From positions 629,990-693,989 of the forward strand of contig PEKW01000002.1 in assembly GCA_002796995.1 (NCBI GenBank): a stretch of 64,000 nt of DNA, in the 5' to 3' direction. This document shows positions 20,742-29,716 of the stretch, one piece after another. Below the pieces are notes generated by a model. The model saw only the letters and a program-made list of their open reading frames with translations, searched no databases and was not told where the DNA came from. Origin of the DNA: Rhizobium sp. GTDB lineage: Bacteria > Pseudomonadota > Alphaproteobacteria > Rhizobiales > Rhizobiaceae. The position numbers and the translations under genes were made by a program. Within the stretch, counting starts at the first letter, position 1. Each line of letters starts with the position of its first letter.

Positions 20742-21245
20742 CTAATATTCGTTGTTTTCCGTAGCGGCAGGACCGCTCTCACGGTTGAAGCGCTGCGCAA
20801 AAATATGGAAGAGGACCTTGAGCTCCGGTTCCTGCACGCGCGAGGCTGCTTCCTCGCAGCTGACCCACTCCTGCCGACGGGTTCCTTTTTCAGGAAAGTC
20901 TTTCAGCATGTCCTTCACTTCCAGTGCATGGACCTGGACGCGGCAATTGATCTTCAGCCCGTCGCTCAAGCCCTTGTGATAGGTGTAGTAGCCGAGAGGT
21001 TCGCGCGAGACATTACCCTTGACGCCAGCCTCCTCGTAGGCTTCGCGTTCCGCGACGGCATGCGACTTCTTGCCGGGCATCGGCCAGCCCTTGGGGATGA
21101 CCCATCGGCCGGTATCGCGGCTGGTGACGAGCAGGACTTCCGGTGCTGCCTGTTTCTTGCGTTTTCGGAAGCACAGCGCCGCGTATTGCTGCCGCGGCGG
21201 GCGCCGCAGCATCAATTGTACGTCCGACGCGATCCGGCTGATCAT
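20742..21245 (-). CDS. NUDIX hydrolase
   Basis: Cytoplasmic NUDIX phosphohydrolase of 167 residues, resembling the diadenosine/diphosphoinositol polyphosphate hydrolase group. The Nudix helix is seen as PKGWPMPGKKSHAVAEREAY followed by EEAGV. The REXXEEXG core is intact, but the first glutamate of the usual GX5E is lysine here. The product is rich in basic residues near the N terminus. The start is uncertain: ATG at 21245 (used) or TTG two codons earlier. The 168 bases upstream hold no gene. The substrate is unknown; the neighbouring phosphate transporter may be coincidental. Confidence 0.88.
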   Translation of the reverse strand: MISRIASDVQLMLRRPPRQQYAALCFRKRKKQAAPEVLLVTSRDTGRWVIPKGWPMPGKKSHAVAEREAYEEAGVKGNVSREPLGYYTYHKGLSDGLKINCRVQVHALEVKDMLKDFPEKGTRRQEWVSCEEAASRVQEPELKVLFHIFAQRFNRESGPAATENNEY

Positions 21246-21413
21246 GCTCAAGGTTGGAAATACCTCATTCTCTAGAATACAAGCTTACGCTGATTCGCTG
21301 GCGAACCGTCAGCTTATGCACGACAGCGCGGCATTCCCGACAATTTTGTGAGCCCCTGCCGTTCCGTCAAGCGTTTCGACAGAAATACCTAATTTTGGTC
21401 ATATCGGTTCCGG

Positions 21414-22169
21414 TCAGCGCTCGAACCAGTGGCGCAGGCCTTCGATCACGCCGTCCGCCTCGCGTGCCTTGGCCTGATAGACGCGGTCCTTGCCGGACAG
21501 CCGCAGCCTGAGTTCGTCCCGGCCATTGGCGGGGATGATGCCGCGCACGCCGTCGAGCAGGAACATGTCCGCATCGTTGCCCGTGTCGCCCGCCACCACG
21601 ACTTCGTCCAGCGCGATGCCGAGCTTGCCGCAAAGCCAGACGAGAGCATTGCCCTTGTCGGCATTGGAGGGAAGAATATCGAGATCGCGATCGCTGGAAT
21701 AGACGATCTTCACCTGCATCTCGCCGCCGGCGATCCGCTGTTCCAGCGCCGAAAGCCGTTCCGTGCTGGCGCCATGCAGATACCAGCTCGACTTGTGATC
21801 GTGCTGATAGTGGTCCGGCTGCGGTTCGATCCCCGGAAAGTCGCCGACGAGCTCGGCAATGCTCGCCGCGTCGTAGCTGCCGCCGATGAAGTCGGCATAT
21901 TCGGCCTGCAAACCGTCCAGGGCGTCGCCGGCCATCATCGTGCCGACCCCACCGATCACCAGGTCGGCGGGCGGTAGGCCTTCCTCGACGATGAAGGAGA
22001 GGATGTCGTCGACCAGTCGCCCGCTATTATAGACGAGCAGCGGCCGCGTTGGAGCATCCAGCCCCTGCCAGAACGCGGCGAAGCGCCGGGAGGCGTCGCG
22101 ATTGCCCGCAAGCGTCCCGTCGAGATCGGAGGAAAAAAGCCGCACCGGCTTCAATCGCCGTCGTTCCAT
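21414..22169 (-). CDS. mfppA: Mannosylfructose-phosphate phosphatase
   Basis: HAD phosphatase of 251 residues related to sucrose-6-phosphate phosphatase. The nucleophile motif is LFSSDLDGTLAG, and the late acidic motif is VVVAGDTGNDADMFLL. It directly follows the glycosyltransferase mfpsA with a 19-base overlap when the ATG at 22169 is used. In Agrobacterium tumefaciens the equivalent pair makes mannosylfructose, a sucrose-like compatible solute, and this enzyme removes the phosphate. The assignment rests on that gene pairing plus family features; a sucrose-phosphate phosphatase would look similar. Confidence 0.85.
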   Translation of the reverse strand: MERRRLKPVRLFSSDLDGTLAGNRDASRRFAAFWQGLDAPTRPLLVYNSGRLVDDILSFIVEEGLPPADLVIGGVGTMMAGDALDGLQAEYADFIGGSYDAASIAELVGDFPGIEPQPDHYQHDHKSSWYLHGASTERLSALEQRIAGGEMQVKIVYSSDRDLDILPSNADKGNALVWLCGKLGIALDEVVVAGDTGNDADMFLLDGVRGIIPANGRDELRLRLSGKDRVYQAKAREADGVIEGLRHWFER

Positions 22170-23488
22170 GGTTCTGCCCAATCGGCCTCCTCGAGCGCCT
22201 GAGCCGCCGGCCGGCCCTCGACCAGCGCCACGAGCTGCTGGGCGATGCCCGTCCAGGTGAAGAGGCTGCGCGCCTTGTGGGCGCCCATGCGCGACAGCCG
22301 GTCCCTGAGGCGCGGATGGCGGAAGGGCTTCATCATGGTGATGCCCAGATCCTCCTTGTCGAAAGGATCGGCATAGAGCGCGTGCCGGCCGTAGCTGACA
22401 GCCCGGAACAGTCCGCCATGGATGGTGACGATCGTCGGCGTGCCGCTCGCCATTGCCTCGATCGCGGTCATGCCGAAGGGTTCGTAGCGGCTCGACAGCA
22501 CGAAGAGATCGGCGGCACGGTAGTAGTCGGGCAACTCTTCGTCCGGGATGAAACCGGTGAATTCGACGCGATCGGCAAGCCCCAGATCGGCAACCTGCTT
22601 CTTCAGCCCGTCGAGAATGCCCTGTTCCTGCGCGTCGAGGTTTTCCCCGCCAAGTGCCAGCCGGAGGCGGGCATCGGGTACGCGGCTCGCCAGCACGGAA
22701 AAGCCGTCGATCAGGAGATCATAGCCCTTGTTGGTGGCAAGCCGGCCGAGCGCCAGCACCACCTTGCCCTCGAAGCCCAGCCGCTGGCGCACCATCTGGC
22801 GCGAGGCTTCCGAAACCGGATAGAAGCGGTTGTCGTCATAGCCGGGCGGGATCATGTGCACGCGATTGCGGCTGAGGCCGTAATCTTCCAGCAGCATGTC
22901 GAGCTGGATCGGCGTCGTGGCGACCACCAGCTGGCAGCTGCGATAGACGATCAGCTCGTGCTGGATGCGTTCCTTGAAGTTGAACTCCGCCTCGAACCTG
23001 TCGGCGCGCTCCGGATAGTCGGTTTCCATCTGCCGCTTCTTCCACAGGCCGAGCGAATGCGGCGTGTGGATATGCGGGATGTTGAGCGCCTCGGAGAGCC
23101 GCTGCCCGGCGACGCCGGCGTCCCAGTAATGGCTGTTGACGAAGAGATAGGAGAGGCCTTCGCGCTTGATGTAGCGCAGGGCCTTCTCGTTCCATTCGTT
23201 GAGATGGCGGTGAAGATATTCCTTCGGGATGAAGTCCGGGCCACCGCAGGGAATGCGGATGACCCGAACGTTTGCGTCGACCTCGTCGAATTCCGGTTGG
23301 TCCTCGAAACGACGCGTATAGATATCGACCTTGTGGCCGAGCTGGGCGAGTTTTTTCGCCAGTTCAAGGACATAGACGACCTGACCGCCCGTATCAGCCG
23401 CGCCGAGAGGCGGCTGGGCAGCAACATAGCCATGGGTGGAGACGAGCGCGATACGCGGCGCTTCGTACACGTCATTGTAGCTTGTCAT
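22151..23488 (-). CDS. mfpsA: Mannosylfructose-phosphate synthase (GT4 glycosyltransferase)
   Basis: Family 4 glycosyltransferase of 445 residues related to sucrose-phosphate synthase. The N-terminal sugar-phosphate loop is seen as ADTGGQVVYVLELAKKL. HYWDAGVAG and HTPHSLGLWKK follow, and the nucleotide-sugar EX7E region is SSRYEPFGMTAIEAMASG. Agrobacterium MfpsA transfers mannose from GDP-mannose to fructose-6-phosphate; the next gene encodes the matching phosphatase. The ATG at 23488 follows GAGAG. The product should act in osmoprotection. Sucrose-phosphate synthesis is the alternative reading and cannot be excluded by eye. Confidence 0.87.
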   Translation of the reverse strand: MTSYNDVYEAPRIALVSTHGYVAAQPPLGAADTGGQVVYVLELAKKLAQLGHKVDIYTRRFEDQPEFDEVDANVRVIRIPCGGPDFIPKEYLHRHLNEWNEKALRYIKREGLSYLFVNSHYWDAGVAGQRLSEALNIPHIHTPHSLGLWKKRQMETDYPERADRFEAEFNFKERIQHELIVYRSCQLVVATTPIQLDMLLEDYGLSRNRVHMIPPGYDDNRFYPVSEASRQMVRQRLGFEGKVVLALGRLATNKGYDLLIDGFSVLASRVPDARLRLALGGENLDAQEQGILDGLKKQVADLGLADRVEFTGFIPDEELPDYYRAADLFVLSSRYEPFGMTAIEAMASGTPTIVTIHGGLFRAVSYGRHALYADPFDKEDLGITMMKPFRHPRLRDRLSRMGAHKARSLFTWTGIAQQLVALVEGRPAAQALEEADWAEPWNDGD

Positions 23489-23610
23489 ATCTCTCACAAT
23501 AGAAAATCGGTTCGGAAAATGCAAACGGCAAACGCAAAATTCCGATTTTTGTTCCACAGTGAGGGCAATTTATTCTCCGCTTCGTCTCGCGGCGAAGGTC
23601 TCCGATACAG

Positions 23611-24291
23611 TCAGGGGTTGCCGACAATGACTATGTGCAGCGCCCGTGGGCCGTGGGCGCCGAGCAGCAAGGTCTGCTCGATGTCCGCCGAACGCGACGG
23701 CCCGGTGATGAAGTTGACCGTGCGCGGCATGGATGCGCCTTGCGCGGCGCGCAGCCTTTCCCAGATGGTCTCCATGTCCCCGGCGATCTCGTCGGCGGCA
23801 AGCACGACGATATGATGCTCGGGCAGGAAGTTGAGCGTCACCGGATTGTCCGGTCCGGAGAGCAGCGCGAGCGTGCCGGTCTCGGCCACGGCGCCGAAGG
23901 CATGGCTGACGGCGGCAAGATCTTCGCCATCGGATGCGCCATGACGGATATCCAGCGTCGCCTCCGTCGCCCATGGCGCGGAAGCAAGGCGGGGATCGGC
24001 GCCGATGCGGATCGCGGCGGGCAGGTTGCGGCCCATCAGATAGGCCGACACTGCGGTCGGCAGGGTCTCCATCGTCTCGACCCGTTCGGTCGTCGCGTTG
24101 TATTTCTCCGCCATGAAGCGGAACAGCTGGACATGCTCTTCCGCCGGCAACTGGCCGCGCGCCGGGATGATGCCCTTGGGCGTCTGGGCAAGCCGGGCGG
24201 AGACGGCTGCGCGTCGCTCGTCGTCGGCGGTCGGAGCCTTTAGCGAGGCACGGATCTTCGAAAGAATGGCTGTCTTGCCGTCCATGGTCAT
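23611..24291 (-). CDS. lutC: Lactate utilisation protein C
   Basis: LUD-domain protein of 226 residues, a subunit of the cytoplasmic iron-sulfur L-lactate oxidation complex LutABC. A helical N-terminal part is followed by the LUD fold with GAVAETGTLALLSGPDNPVTL and HHIVVLAADEIAGDM, ending GARGPRALHIVIVGN-like. The ATG at 24291 overlaps the lutB stop by four bases (ATGA) and has AGGGAG upstream, implying translational coupling. It is the last gene of the regulator-lutA-lutB-lutC operon. Confidence 0.92.
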   Translation of the reverse strand: MTMDGKTAILSKIRASLKAPTADDERRAAVSARLAQTPKGIIPARGQLPAEEHVQLFRFMAEKYNATTERVETMETLPTAVSAYLMGRNLPAAIRIGADPRLASAPWATEATLDIRHGASDGEDLAAVSHAFGAVAETGTLALLSGPDNPVTLNFLPEHHIVVLAADEIAGDMETIWERLRAAQGASMPRTVNFITGPSRSADIEQTLLLGAHGPRALHIVIVGNP

Positions 24292-25718
24292 GCTCCCTGC
24301 CGCTTCGCCTGGCGCGCCGCCCAGGCCTGGGTGAAGGTCTGGCCTTCGGGCGCGGGCAGGTCGCGATACTTCGTCCAGCCGCCGGCGAGCGGCAGCGCCA
24401 GGATCCGTTTGTCGGACCCGCCGATCAGCGACAGCATCGAGGCGGCGAGCGAGGTCGCCATGCGGTAGAGCTTCGGCCGCTTGGCGAAGAAGGCCCAGAC
24501 GGAGAGGCCGTAGCGGGCCGAAGCCGGCGTCAGGTGCCGCTCGAATTCCCGCTCGCGCCAGTGCCGCATCATCTTCGGCAGGGGAATGCGCATCGGACAG
24601 ACGCTTTCGCAGCGGCCACAGAAGGTCGAGGCATTCGGCAGGTGGGCCGACTGCTCCACGCCGAACAGCGAGGGCGTCAGCACCGCGCCCATCGGCCCCG
24701 GATAGACCGAACCATAGGCGTGGCCGCCGACCGCGTGATAGACCGGACAATGGTTCATGCAGGCGCCGCAGCGGATGCAGCGCAGCATCTCCTGGAACTC
24801 GGTGCCGAGCATCGAGGTCCGTCCGTTGTCGAGCAGGACGACATGATATTCGTCCGGGCCGTCCGGATCTGCCGCCCGCTTCGGACCGGTCGAAAACGTC
24901 GTGTAGACCGACATGTCCTGGCCGGTCGCCGAGCGCGCCAGCAGGCGCAGGATCTGCGAACAGTCCTCCAGCGTCGGCACGATCTTCTCGATCGAGGCAA
25001 CCACGACATGCACCTTGCCGAGCGTCTGGGTGAGGTCGCCATTGCCTTCGTTGGTGACGATCACCGAGGAGCCGGTTTCGGCGATCAGGAAGTTGGCGCC
25101 GGTGATCCCGACATCGGCCTGGAAGTAACGCTTGCGCAGCACTTCGCGCGCTTCCGACAGCAGCGATTCCGGTGCCGTCAGGTCACGATCGACGTCGAGA
25201 TGGGTGTGGACGCGGCGAAAGTCCTCCTCCACCTGTTCCTTGTTGAGATGCACGGCGGGCGCGATGATATGGCTCGGATGCTCGCCGCGCAGCTGGATGA
25301 TGTATTCGCCAAGGTCCGTCTCGACCGGCTCCACGCCCTGGGCTTCGAGGAATTCGTTTAGGTTGATCTCCTCGGTGATCATCGACTTGCCCTTGGTGAC
25401 GGTCTTCGCCTTCACCCTGCGGCAGATGTCCATGACGATGCGGCGCGCGTCCTCGGCGCTTTCGGCCCAGTGAACATGCCCGCCGGCGGCCGTGACCTTC
25501 TGCTCATAGGCTTCCAGGTAAAGGTCGAGATGCGCGAGCGTATGGTTCTTGATGTCGCGGGCATTGTCGCGCAGCGCGTCGAATTCCGGCAGGGCCGCAG
25601 CCGCGGCCGCGCGCTTGGCGATGAAGCCCTTCTCGACATTCTGCAGGGCCTTCTGCAGCTGCGGGTCGTGCAGCGCGCGGGCGGCGTTGTCCTTGAACTG
25701 CGGGGAGGTCATCTGCAT
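24288..25718 (-). CDS. lutB: Lactate utilisation iron-sulfur protein B
   Basis: Iron-sulfur subunit of the LutABC lactate oxidase, 476 residues. The first 300 residues form a LUD domain (TKGKSMITEEINLNEFLE, ETGSSVIVTNEGNGDL). A ferredoxin-like pair of 4Fe-4S motifs follows as CIRCGACMNHCPVY and CGRCESVCPMRIPL, then a C-terminal hydrophobic helix region. Start is ATG 25718 or 25712; the former is used, with GAGAG upstream. It begins 13 bases after lutA and overlaps lutC by four bases. Confidence 0.95.
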   Translation of the reverse strand: MQMTSPQFKDNAARALHDPQLQKALQNVEKGFIAKRAAAAAALPEFDALRDNARDIKNHTLAHLDLYLEAYEQKVTAAGGHVHWAESAEDARRIVMDICRRVKAKTVTKGKSMITEEINLNEFLEAQGVEPVETDLGEYIIQLRGEHPSHIIAPAVHLNKEQVEEDFRRVHTHLDVDRDLTAPESLLSEAREVLRKRYFQADVGITGANFLIAETGSSVIVTNEGNGDLTQTLGKVHVVVASIEKIVPTLEDCSQILRLLARSATGQDMSVYTTFSTGPKRAADPDGPDEYHVVLLDNGRTSMLGTEFQEMLRCIRCGACMNHCPVYHAVGGHAYGSVYPGPMGAVLTPSLFGVEQSAHLPNASTFCGRCESVCPMRIPLPKMMRHWREREFERHLTPASARYGLSVWAFFAKRPKLYRMATSLAASMLSLIGGSDKRILALPLAGGWTKYRDLPAPEGQTFTQAWAARQAKRQGA

Positions 25719-25731
25719 GGCTCTCAATCCC

Positions 25732-26505
25732 TCACTTGGCCGAGCCGGCGATCGGCTTGCCGTCGGTCATGCCGGCCAGCACCTCGGCGACGTGGCGGAC
25801 CTCGACGGTGGAGCCCTCGCGCTTCAGCTTGCCTGCCATGTTCATCAGGCAGCCCATGTCGCCGGCGAGAAGCATGTCGGCGCCGGTCGCGGTGATGTTC
25901 GCCGTCTTCTTGGAAACGATCGTGCCCGAAATATCCGAGTACTTGACGCAGAACGTGCCGCCGAAACCGCAGCAGACGTCGCTGCCGACCATTTCCTTGA
26001 GCTCCAGTCCCTCGACGGTCGCCAGCAGCTTGCGCGGCTGCTTCTCGACGCCGAGTTCGCGAAGCCCCGAACAGCTGTCGTGATAGGTGACGCTACCGTC
26101 GAACGTCGCGTCCACCTTGGGCACGAACATTACGTCGGTCAGGAAGGAAACGAGCTCGAACACCTTGTCCGAGAAGCGCCGACAGCGCTCCTCCCATTTG
26201 ACATCGCCTTTGAAGACTTCGGGATAGTGGTGCTTCAGCATGGCGGCGCACGAGCCGGACGGCGCCACGACATAGTCATAGCCCTCGAACAGTTCGATCA
26301 CCTGGATCGCCAGCTCGCGGGTATCCTTGCGGTCGCCCGAATTATAGGCCGGCTGGCCGCAGCAGGTCTGCGCCATCGGCACATGCACCTCGCAGCCCGC
26401 ATCCTCGATCAGCTTGGCGGCAGAAAAGCCGACATTCGGGCGGAAGAGGTCGACCAGACAGGTGGCGAACAGGCCGACGCGCGGGCGCGATCGAGGTGCA
26501 GTCAT
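25732..26505 (-). CDS. lutA: Lactate utilisation protein A
   Basis: CCG-domain oxidoreductase subunit of 257 residues, equivalent to LutA/YkgE. Two cysteine-rich repeats are visible: CGQPAYNSGD preceded by MAQTCC, and CCGFGGTFCVKYSDIS preceded by DSCSGLRELG. These bind non-cubane iron-sulfur clusters in related heterodisulfide-reductase-type enzymes. The ATG at 26505 overlaps the regulator stop codon by four bases, so translation is coupled to the regulator. lutB follows after 13 bases. Confidence 0.94.
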   Translation of the reverse strand: MTAPRSRPRVGLFATCLVDLFRPNVGFSAAKLIEDAGCEVHVPMAQTCCGQPAYNSGDRKDTRELAIQVIELFEGYDYVVAPSGSCAAMLKHHYPEVFKGDVKWEERCRRFSDKVFELVSFLTDVMFVPKVDATFDGSVTYHDSCSGLRELGVEKQPRKLLATVEGLELKEMVGSDVCCGFGGTFCVKYSDISGTIVSKKTANITATGADMLLAGDMGCLMNMAGKLKREGSTVEVRHVAEVLAGMTDGKPIAGSAK

Positions 26506-27344
26506 CGGGATGTCTCCGTCTTGTCCGGGCCGCTGCCGCGGGCGGTTCGTGAGCCTTGGGGATTGTTGTCGCGGCGGATGAGCCGAAGCTTCGCCACCCG
26601 GCCCCATTCGTCGGCGCGGGCAGATTCCTCGACCGCCTGCATGACGAAATCGATATGCGCCTGGGCGGCGCGCTTGGCCGCCTCGCCGTCACCGGAAAGG
26701 ATCGCCGCATGGATGGCCAGATGCTGCTCCAGCAGGCGTTCGCGCGCATTGGCAAGCGCGAACACGGCCTTGCGGTTGAAGAAGATGCCCTCCGACAGAA
26801 GGCGGTAGCAGGCGCGCATGGTGTGCAGCAGGATGATGTTGTGGGCCGCTTCGCCGATCGCGTTGTGGAATTCGACGTCGGCGGCGAGTTCCTCTTCCGG
26901 ATTGCCGCTCTCGTGTGCCCGCTTCATGTCGGCGACGATTCGAGTCAGCAGCGCCCGGTCGGTGTCGGTGGCGCGCTTCGCAGCCAGCTCGGAGGTCAGC
27001 CCCTCGAGCTCGCGGCGATATTCCAGATAGTCGCGGGTGGCGCGGGCATGGCGGGAGATGAGTTCCGTGATCGGCTTGGAAAACACCTGGCCGATGATGT
27101 CGGCGACATAGGTGCCGCCGCCATGATGCGACACCAGCAGGCCGCGGGCCTCGAGTTCCTTCAGCGCCTCGCGCAGGATCGGCCGGGAAACGTCGAGATC
27201 CTGGGCCAGATCGCGTTCGCCGGGCAGCCGGTCCCCGTCACGCAACACCCCGTCGAGGATCAGCAGTTCGATCTGCTGAACCACTTCGCTCGCGGTGCGG
27301 CTGTGGCTGATCTGGGCGAAAAGCCCCTCGTCCTTGTCCGTCAC
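26502..27344 (-). CDS. FadR-subfamily GntR regulator of the lut operon
   Basis: GntR-type repressor of 280 residues: winged helix-turn-helix (GDRLPGERDLAQDLDVSRPI) and an FCD ligand domain with metal-binding histidines in DVEFHNAIGEAAHN and EQHLAIHAAI. It is the first gene of the transcript and overlaps lutA by four bases, so lactate (or a related acid) is the likely effector, as for LldR/LutR. It starts with GTG at 27344 behind GGGAGA. A perfect 12-bp hairpin ends inside this ribosome-binding region, and a second dyad lies further upstream. Confidence 0.9.
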   Translation of the reverse strand: MTDKDEGLFAQISHSRTASEVVQQIELLILDGVLRDGDRLPGERDLAQDLDVSRPILREALKELEARGLLVSHHGGGTYVADIIGQVFSKPITELISRHARATRDYLEYRRELEGLTSELAAKRATDTDRALLTRIVADMKRAHESGNPEEELAADVEFHNAIGEAAHNIILLHTMRACYRLLSEGIFFNRKAVFALANARERLLEQHLAIHAAILSGDGEAAKRAAQAHIDFVMQAVEESARADEWGRVAKLRLIRRDNNPQGSRTARGSGPDKTETSR

Positions 27345-27353
27345 GACATTCTC

Positions 27354-27383
27354 CCTCGGCGGCTTTTTAGCAAGCCGCCGAGG
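27354..27383 (-). promoter_or_regulatory. Hairpin overlapping the ribosome-binding site of the lut regulator
   Basis: CCTCGGCGGCTT and AAGCCGCCGAGG pair perfectly over 12 bp with a six-base loop. On the minus-strand RNA the 3' arm ends in GAGG, which merges with the Shine-Dalgarno GAGGGAGA of the GTG start, so folding could limit translation. It lacks a T-run. Confidence 0.5.
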
Positions 27384-27409
27384 GATTGGTCAATTAATTT
27401 GTCCAGTTG

Positions 27410-27430
27410 CGTTTCGTCAGTTGCGAAACG
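27410..27430. promoter_or_regulatory. Dyad upstream of the lut operon
   Basis: CGTTTCG and CGAAACG flank a seven-base spacer, forming a perfect dyad 66 bases before the FadR-family start and 39 bases beyond the stop of the next gene. It could be the regulator's operator or a terminator stem for the upstream gene; no T-run is present. Confidence 0.35.
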
Positions 27431-27468
27431 GGCGCGGTGCCAGGGATGAGCCGCCCCGGCCGCCGCGA

Positions 27469-28149
27469 TCAGCCGAACTTGAGGAACAGCTTGGAATAGG
27501 GAGCCTTCAGCCCGCCGATGGCAACCTTGATCGCTGCGGCATCGCCACTCTTGGAGGCGTCTTCCAGCTTCGCAACACTTGCTTCGACGGCGCCGAGCAA
27601 TTCCTTGTAGCTCGCATCGGCCTCCTTCGGCGGATGGGCGACGACGTCGCCGAGCAGGTATTTCAGCACGGCCGCCTCGGCATGGACTCCGGCGGCGTCC
27701 GCCGGGTCGAGCGCGATCACTTCTTCCATGCGGGCATGATAGGCATTCATCCGGTCGGAGAAGCTGTAGATGTCGTTGCGGATATGCAGCGCGCCGATCT
27801 CGTCGCGAATGCCTTCCAGCGTGTCGTGCGCCTTGGGAAGTTCCCCGGCCACGACCTCGGCGGTTGCGGTTTCGGTGATCTTGGTCACGGCCTCCAGCGT
27901 TTCGGCGTATTTGGCATCATCCGCATATTGCGGCGGCGCGGGCTCGGCGGAAAGTGCGGACCAGGCCACGGCGAATTTGCCGAGCGAGGCGGTGGATTCC
28001 GGAGCCTTGCCCATGTTGGTGGTGAATAGGGCCGTGCGGTAGTCGCCATAGGCGGCGCGCAGTTTCGTTTCGAAATCGCCGACCTCGCCGGCAAAGGCGG
28101 GCAGGCCGATCGAAAGGGCAAGCAGGGTTGCCGGAACAAGTCGCTTCAT
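27469..28149 (-). CDS. Periplasmic helical protein, function unknown
   Basis: A 226-residue protein with a cleavable signal peptide (KRLVPATLLALSIGLPAFAG). The mature part is mostly amphipathic helices, including IYSFSDRMNAYHARMEEVIA and GVHAEAAVLKYLLGDVVAH. Scattered His and Met residues are reminiscent of cytochrome c'-like or metal-handling bundles, but there is no CXXCH haem motif, so no cofactor can be claimed. The ATG at 28149 follows GGAGAG. Transcribed on its own towards the lut operon. Confidence 0.72.
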   Translation of the reverse strand: MKRLVPATLLALSIGLPAFAGEVGDFETKLRAAYGDYRTALFTTNMGKAPESTASLGKFAVAWSALSAEPAPPQYADDAKYAETLEAVTKITETATAEVVAGELPKAHDTLEGIRDEIGALHIRNDIYSFSDRMNAYHARMEEVIALDPADAAGVHAEAAVLKYLLGDVVAHPPKEADASYKELLGAVEASVAKLEDASKSGDAAAIKVAIGGLKAPYSKLFLKFG

Positions 28150-28444
28150 GGGGTCTCTCCATTGTTCGGCAGGCGGAAAGCTGCTGCCGCTATCGTGATA
28201 GGCATCGCCGCGCCGTCCGGCCCAGGATGGGGGTGGCGTGCTCGGCATTCATTCTTGTCGAGTTCATGTCCGCCAACAATAGATAAATATAAAAATTAAT
28301 ATGTTTTAATGCGTGACTTTTGCGCACTGGTTTCCCTCGGTGGCGCAATCGCTTTCCATCTTTGCGCCCTGCATCAACTGGCCCCCTGCCGCTGGCGCCA
28401 AGCATTTGCTAGAAGGCGGGAGTGATCCAAGGGAGACGGGCTTG

Positions 28445-29716
28445 ATGGGGAAGGGTAGTTTCGCATTTCCGGTGTCGCCGGAGCGGGCATTGGCGCTGGG
28501 CGAGATCCATGCGCGGCCCTATGCGCTGGTGAAATCGGAACGCGTGATCGTGCAACTGGCCTTCATGATGGATGGCGGATCTGCCGTGCATCACAGCGCG
28601 CTTGCCGAACTGTCGCGATCCCGCGGCGTGGCCGTGCCCGATCGCAATGCCCGCCATCACGCCATGCCCTGGGGGCAGGGCACGCTGCGCTGGGAGCGCC
28701 ACACGGAATTCTCCACCTGGTTCTGGGACGGACCGCTGCCCGATGCCTTCGGCGGCGAAATCCTCGTCCATCCCTTCGGCGACGGCTTTTCCGCGCCCGG
28801 TCCCCTGATGTCGGGCATCCGGCTGGAGATCCGCCGCGAAGGACCGGAAGTCGAGGCAGCGATGCAGCTCTTCGACCTGACGAGCCTCTGCTACAGCGAC
28901 GTCAAGAACGGCCAGGCGACCGTGATCACCGATTTTCGCCAGGACGGCGACGGGCTGACCCGCATCCTCGTCGTCGACCGCAGCCTCTCCGAGGCCGGGC
29001 GCGGCGCGCTGGTGCAGCGTCTTCTCGACATCGAGACCTATCGCACGCTCGCCATGCTCGGCCTGCCGCTGGCGCAGACGCTGTCGCCGGACATCCGCCG
29101 CATCGAGGACGGTCTGACGGCCGTCACCCAGCGCATGAAGGCCCATGCGCGCGAAGAGGCGGATTCCATGCTGGCCGAACTGACCCGGCTCGCCGCCGAA
29201 CTCGAGGCCAATGCGGCGCTCAGCCTCTACCGCTTCGGCGCCAGCCGCGCCTATGAGGGCATCGTGCGCGAGCGCGTGCGTGCGCTGGATGAGGCACCCA
29301 AGCCCGGCTACGAAATGCTCGGATCCTTCCTCGAACGGCGCCTCGCGCCGGCCATGCGTACCTGTCAGTCGGTCGAGGAGCGGCTGGCCAACCTGTCGCG
29401 CAAGCTGTCGCGCGCCACCAGCCTCGTTCGAAGCTGGATCGACGTCGAACTGGAACGGCAGAATTCGGCCCTGCTCGCCACCATGAACCGCCGCGCCGAA
29501 ATGCAGCTGCGCCTGCAGCAGACCGTCGAAGGCCTCTCGGTCGCGGCGATCTCCTATTACATCGTCGGGTTGATCGGCTATGGCGCAAAGGCCATCAGCC
29601 ACGATCTCCTGCCGGTCGACCCGGCGGTGATCACCGGGCTATCGGTGCCGCTCGCCGTGCTGGGCGTCTGGTGGGTGGTGAGGCGGATCAGGAAGAGCCA
29701 CGGCGAGGGGCATTGA
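28445..29716 (+). CDS. DUF3422 membrane-anchored protein
   Basis: A 423-residue protein of the DUF3422 family. The N-terminal region has conserved ALGEIHARPYALV and HTEFSTWFWDG segments. A long helical, probably coiled-coil stretch follows around residues 220-360 (LTRLAAELEANAALSLYRF, VEERLANLSRKLSRATSLV). Two C-terminal membrane helices are near 363-380 and 395-412. The arrangement resembles a cytosolic sensor on a membrane anchor, but no function is established. The ATG at 28445 follows GGGAGACGGG. Its 3' end overlaps the convergent parE-like gene by 29 bases. Confidence 0.88.
   Translation: MGKGSFAFPVSPERALALGEIHARPYALVKSERVIVQLAFMMDGGSAVHHSALAELSRSRGVAVPDRNARHHAMPWGQGTLRWERHTEFSTWFWDGPLPDAFGGEILVHPFGDGFSAPGPLMSGIRLEIRREGPEVEAAMQLFDLTSLCYSDVKNGQATVITDFRQDGDGLTRILVVDRSLSEAGRGALVQRLLDIETYRTLAMLGLPLAQTLSPDIRRIEDGLTAVTQRMKAHAREEADSMLAELTRLAAELEANAALSLYRFGASRAYEGIVRERVRALDEAPKPGYEMLGSFLERRLAPAMRTCQSVEERLANLSRKLSRATSLVRSWIDVELERQNSALLATMNRRAEMQLRLQQTVEGLSVAAISYYIVGLIGYGAKAISHDLLPVDPAVITGLSVPLAVLGVWWVVRRIRKSHGEGH

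Noticed and set aside
23503..23549. AAAATCGG/CCGATTTT dyad between mfpsA and lutC as a terminator
   Set aside because: The arms are only 8 bp with a 31-base loop, too weak to call.
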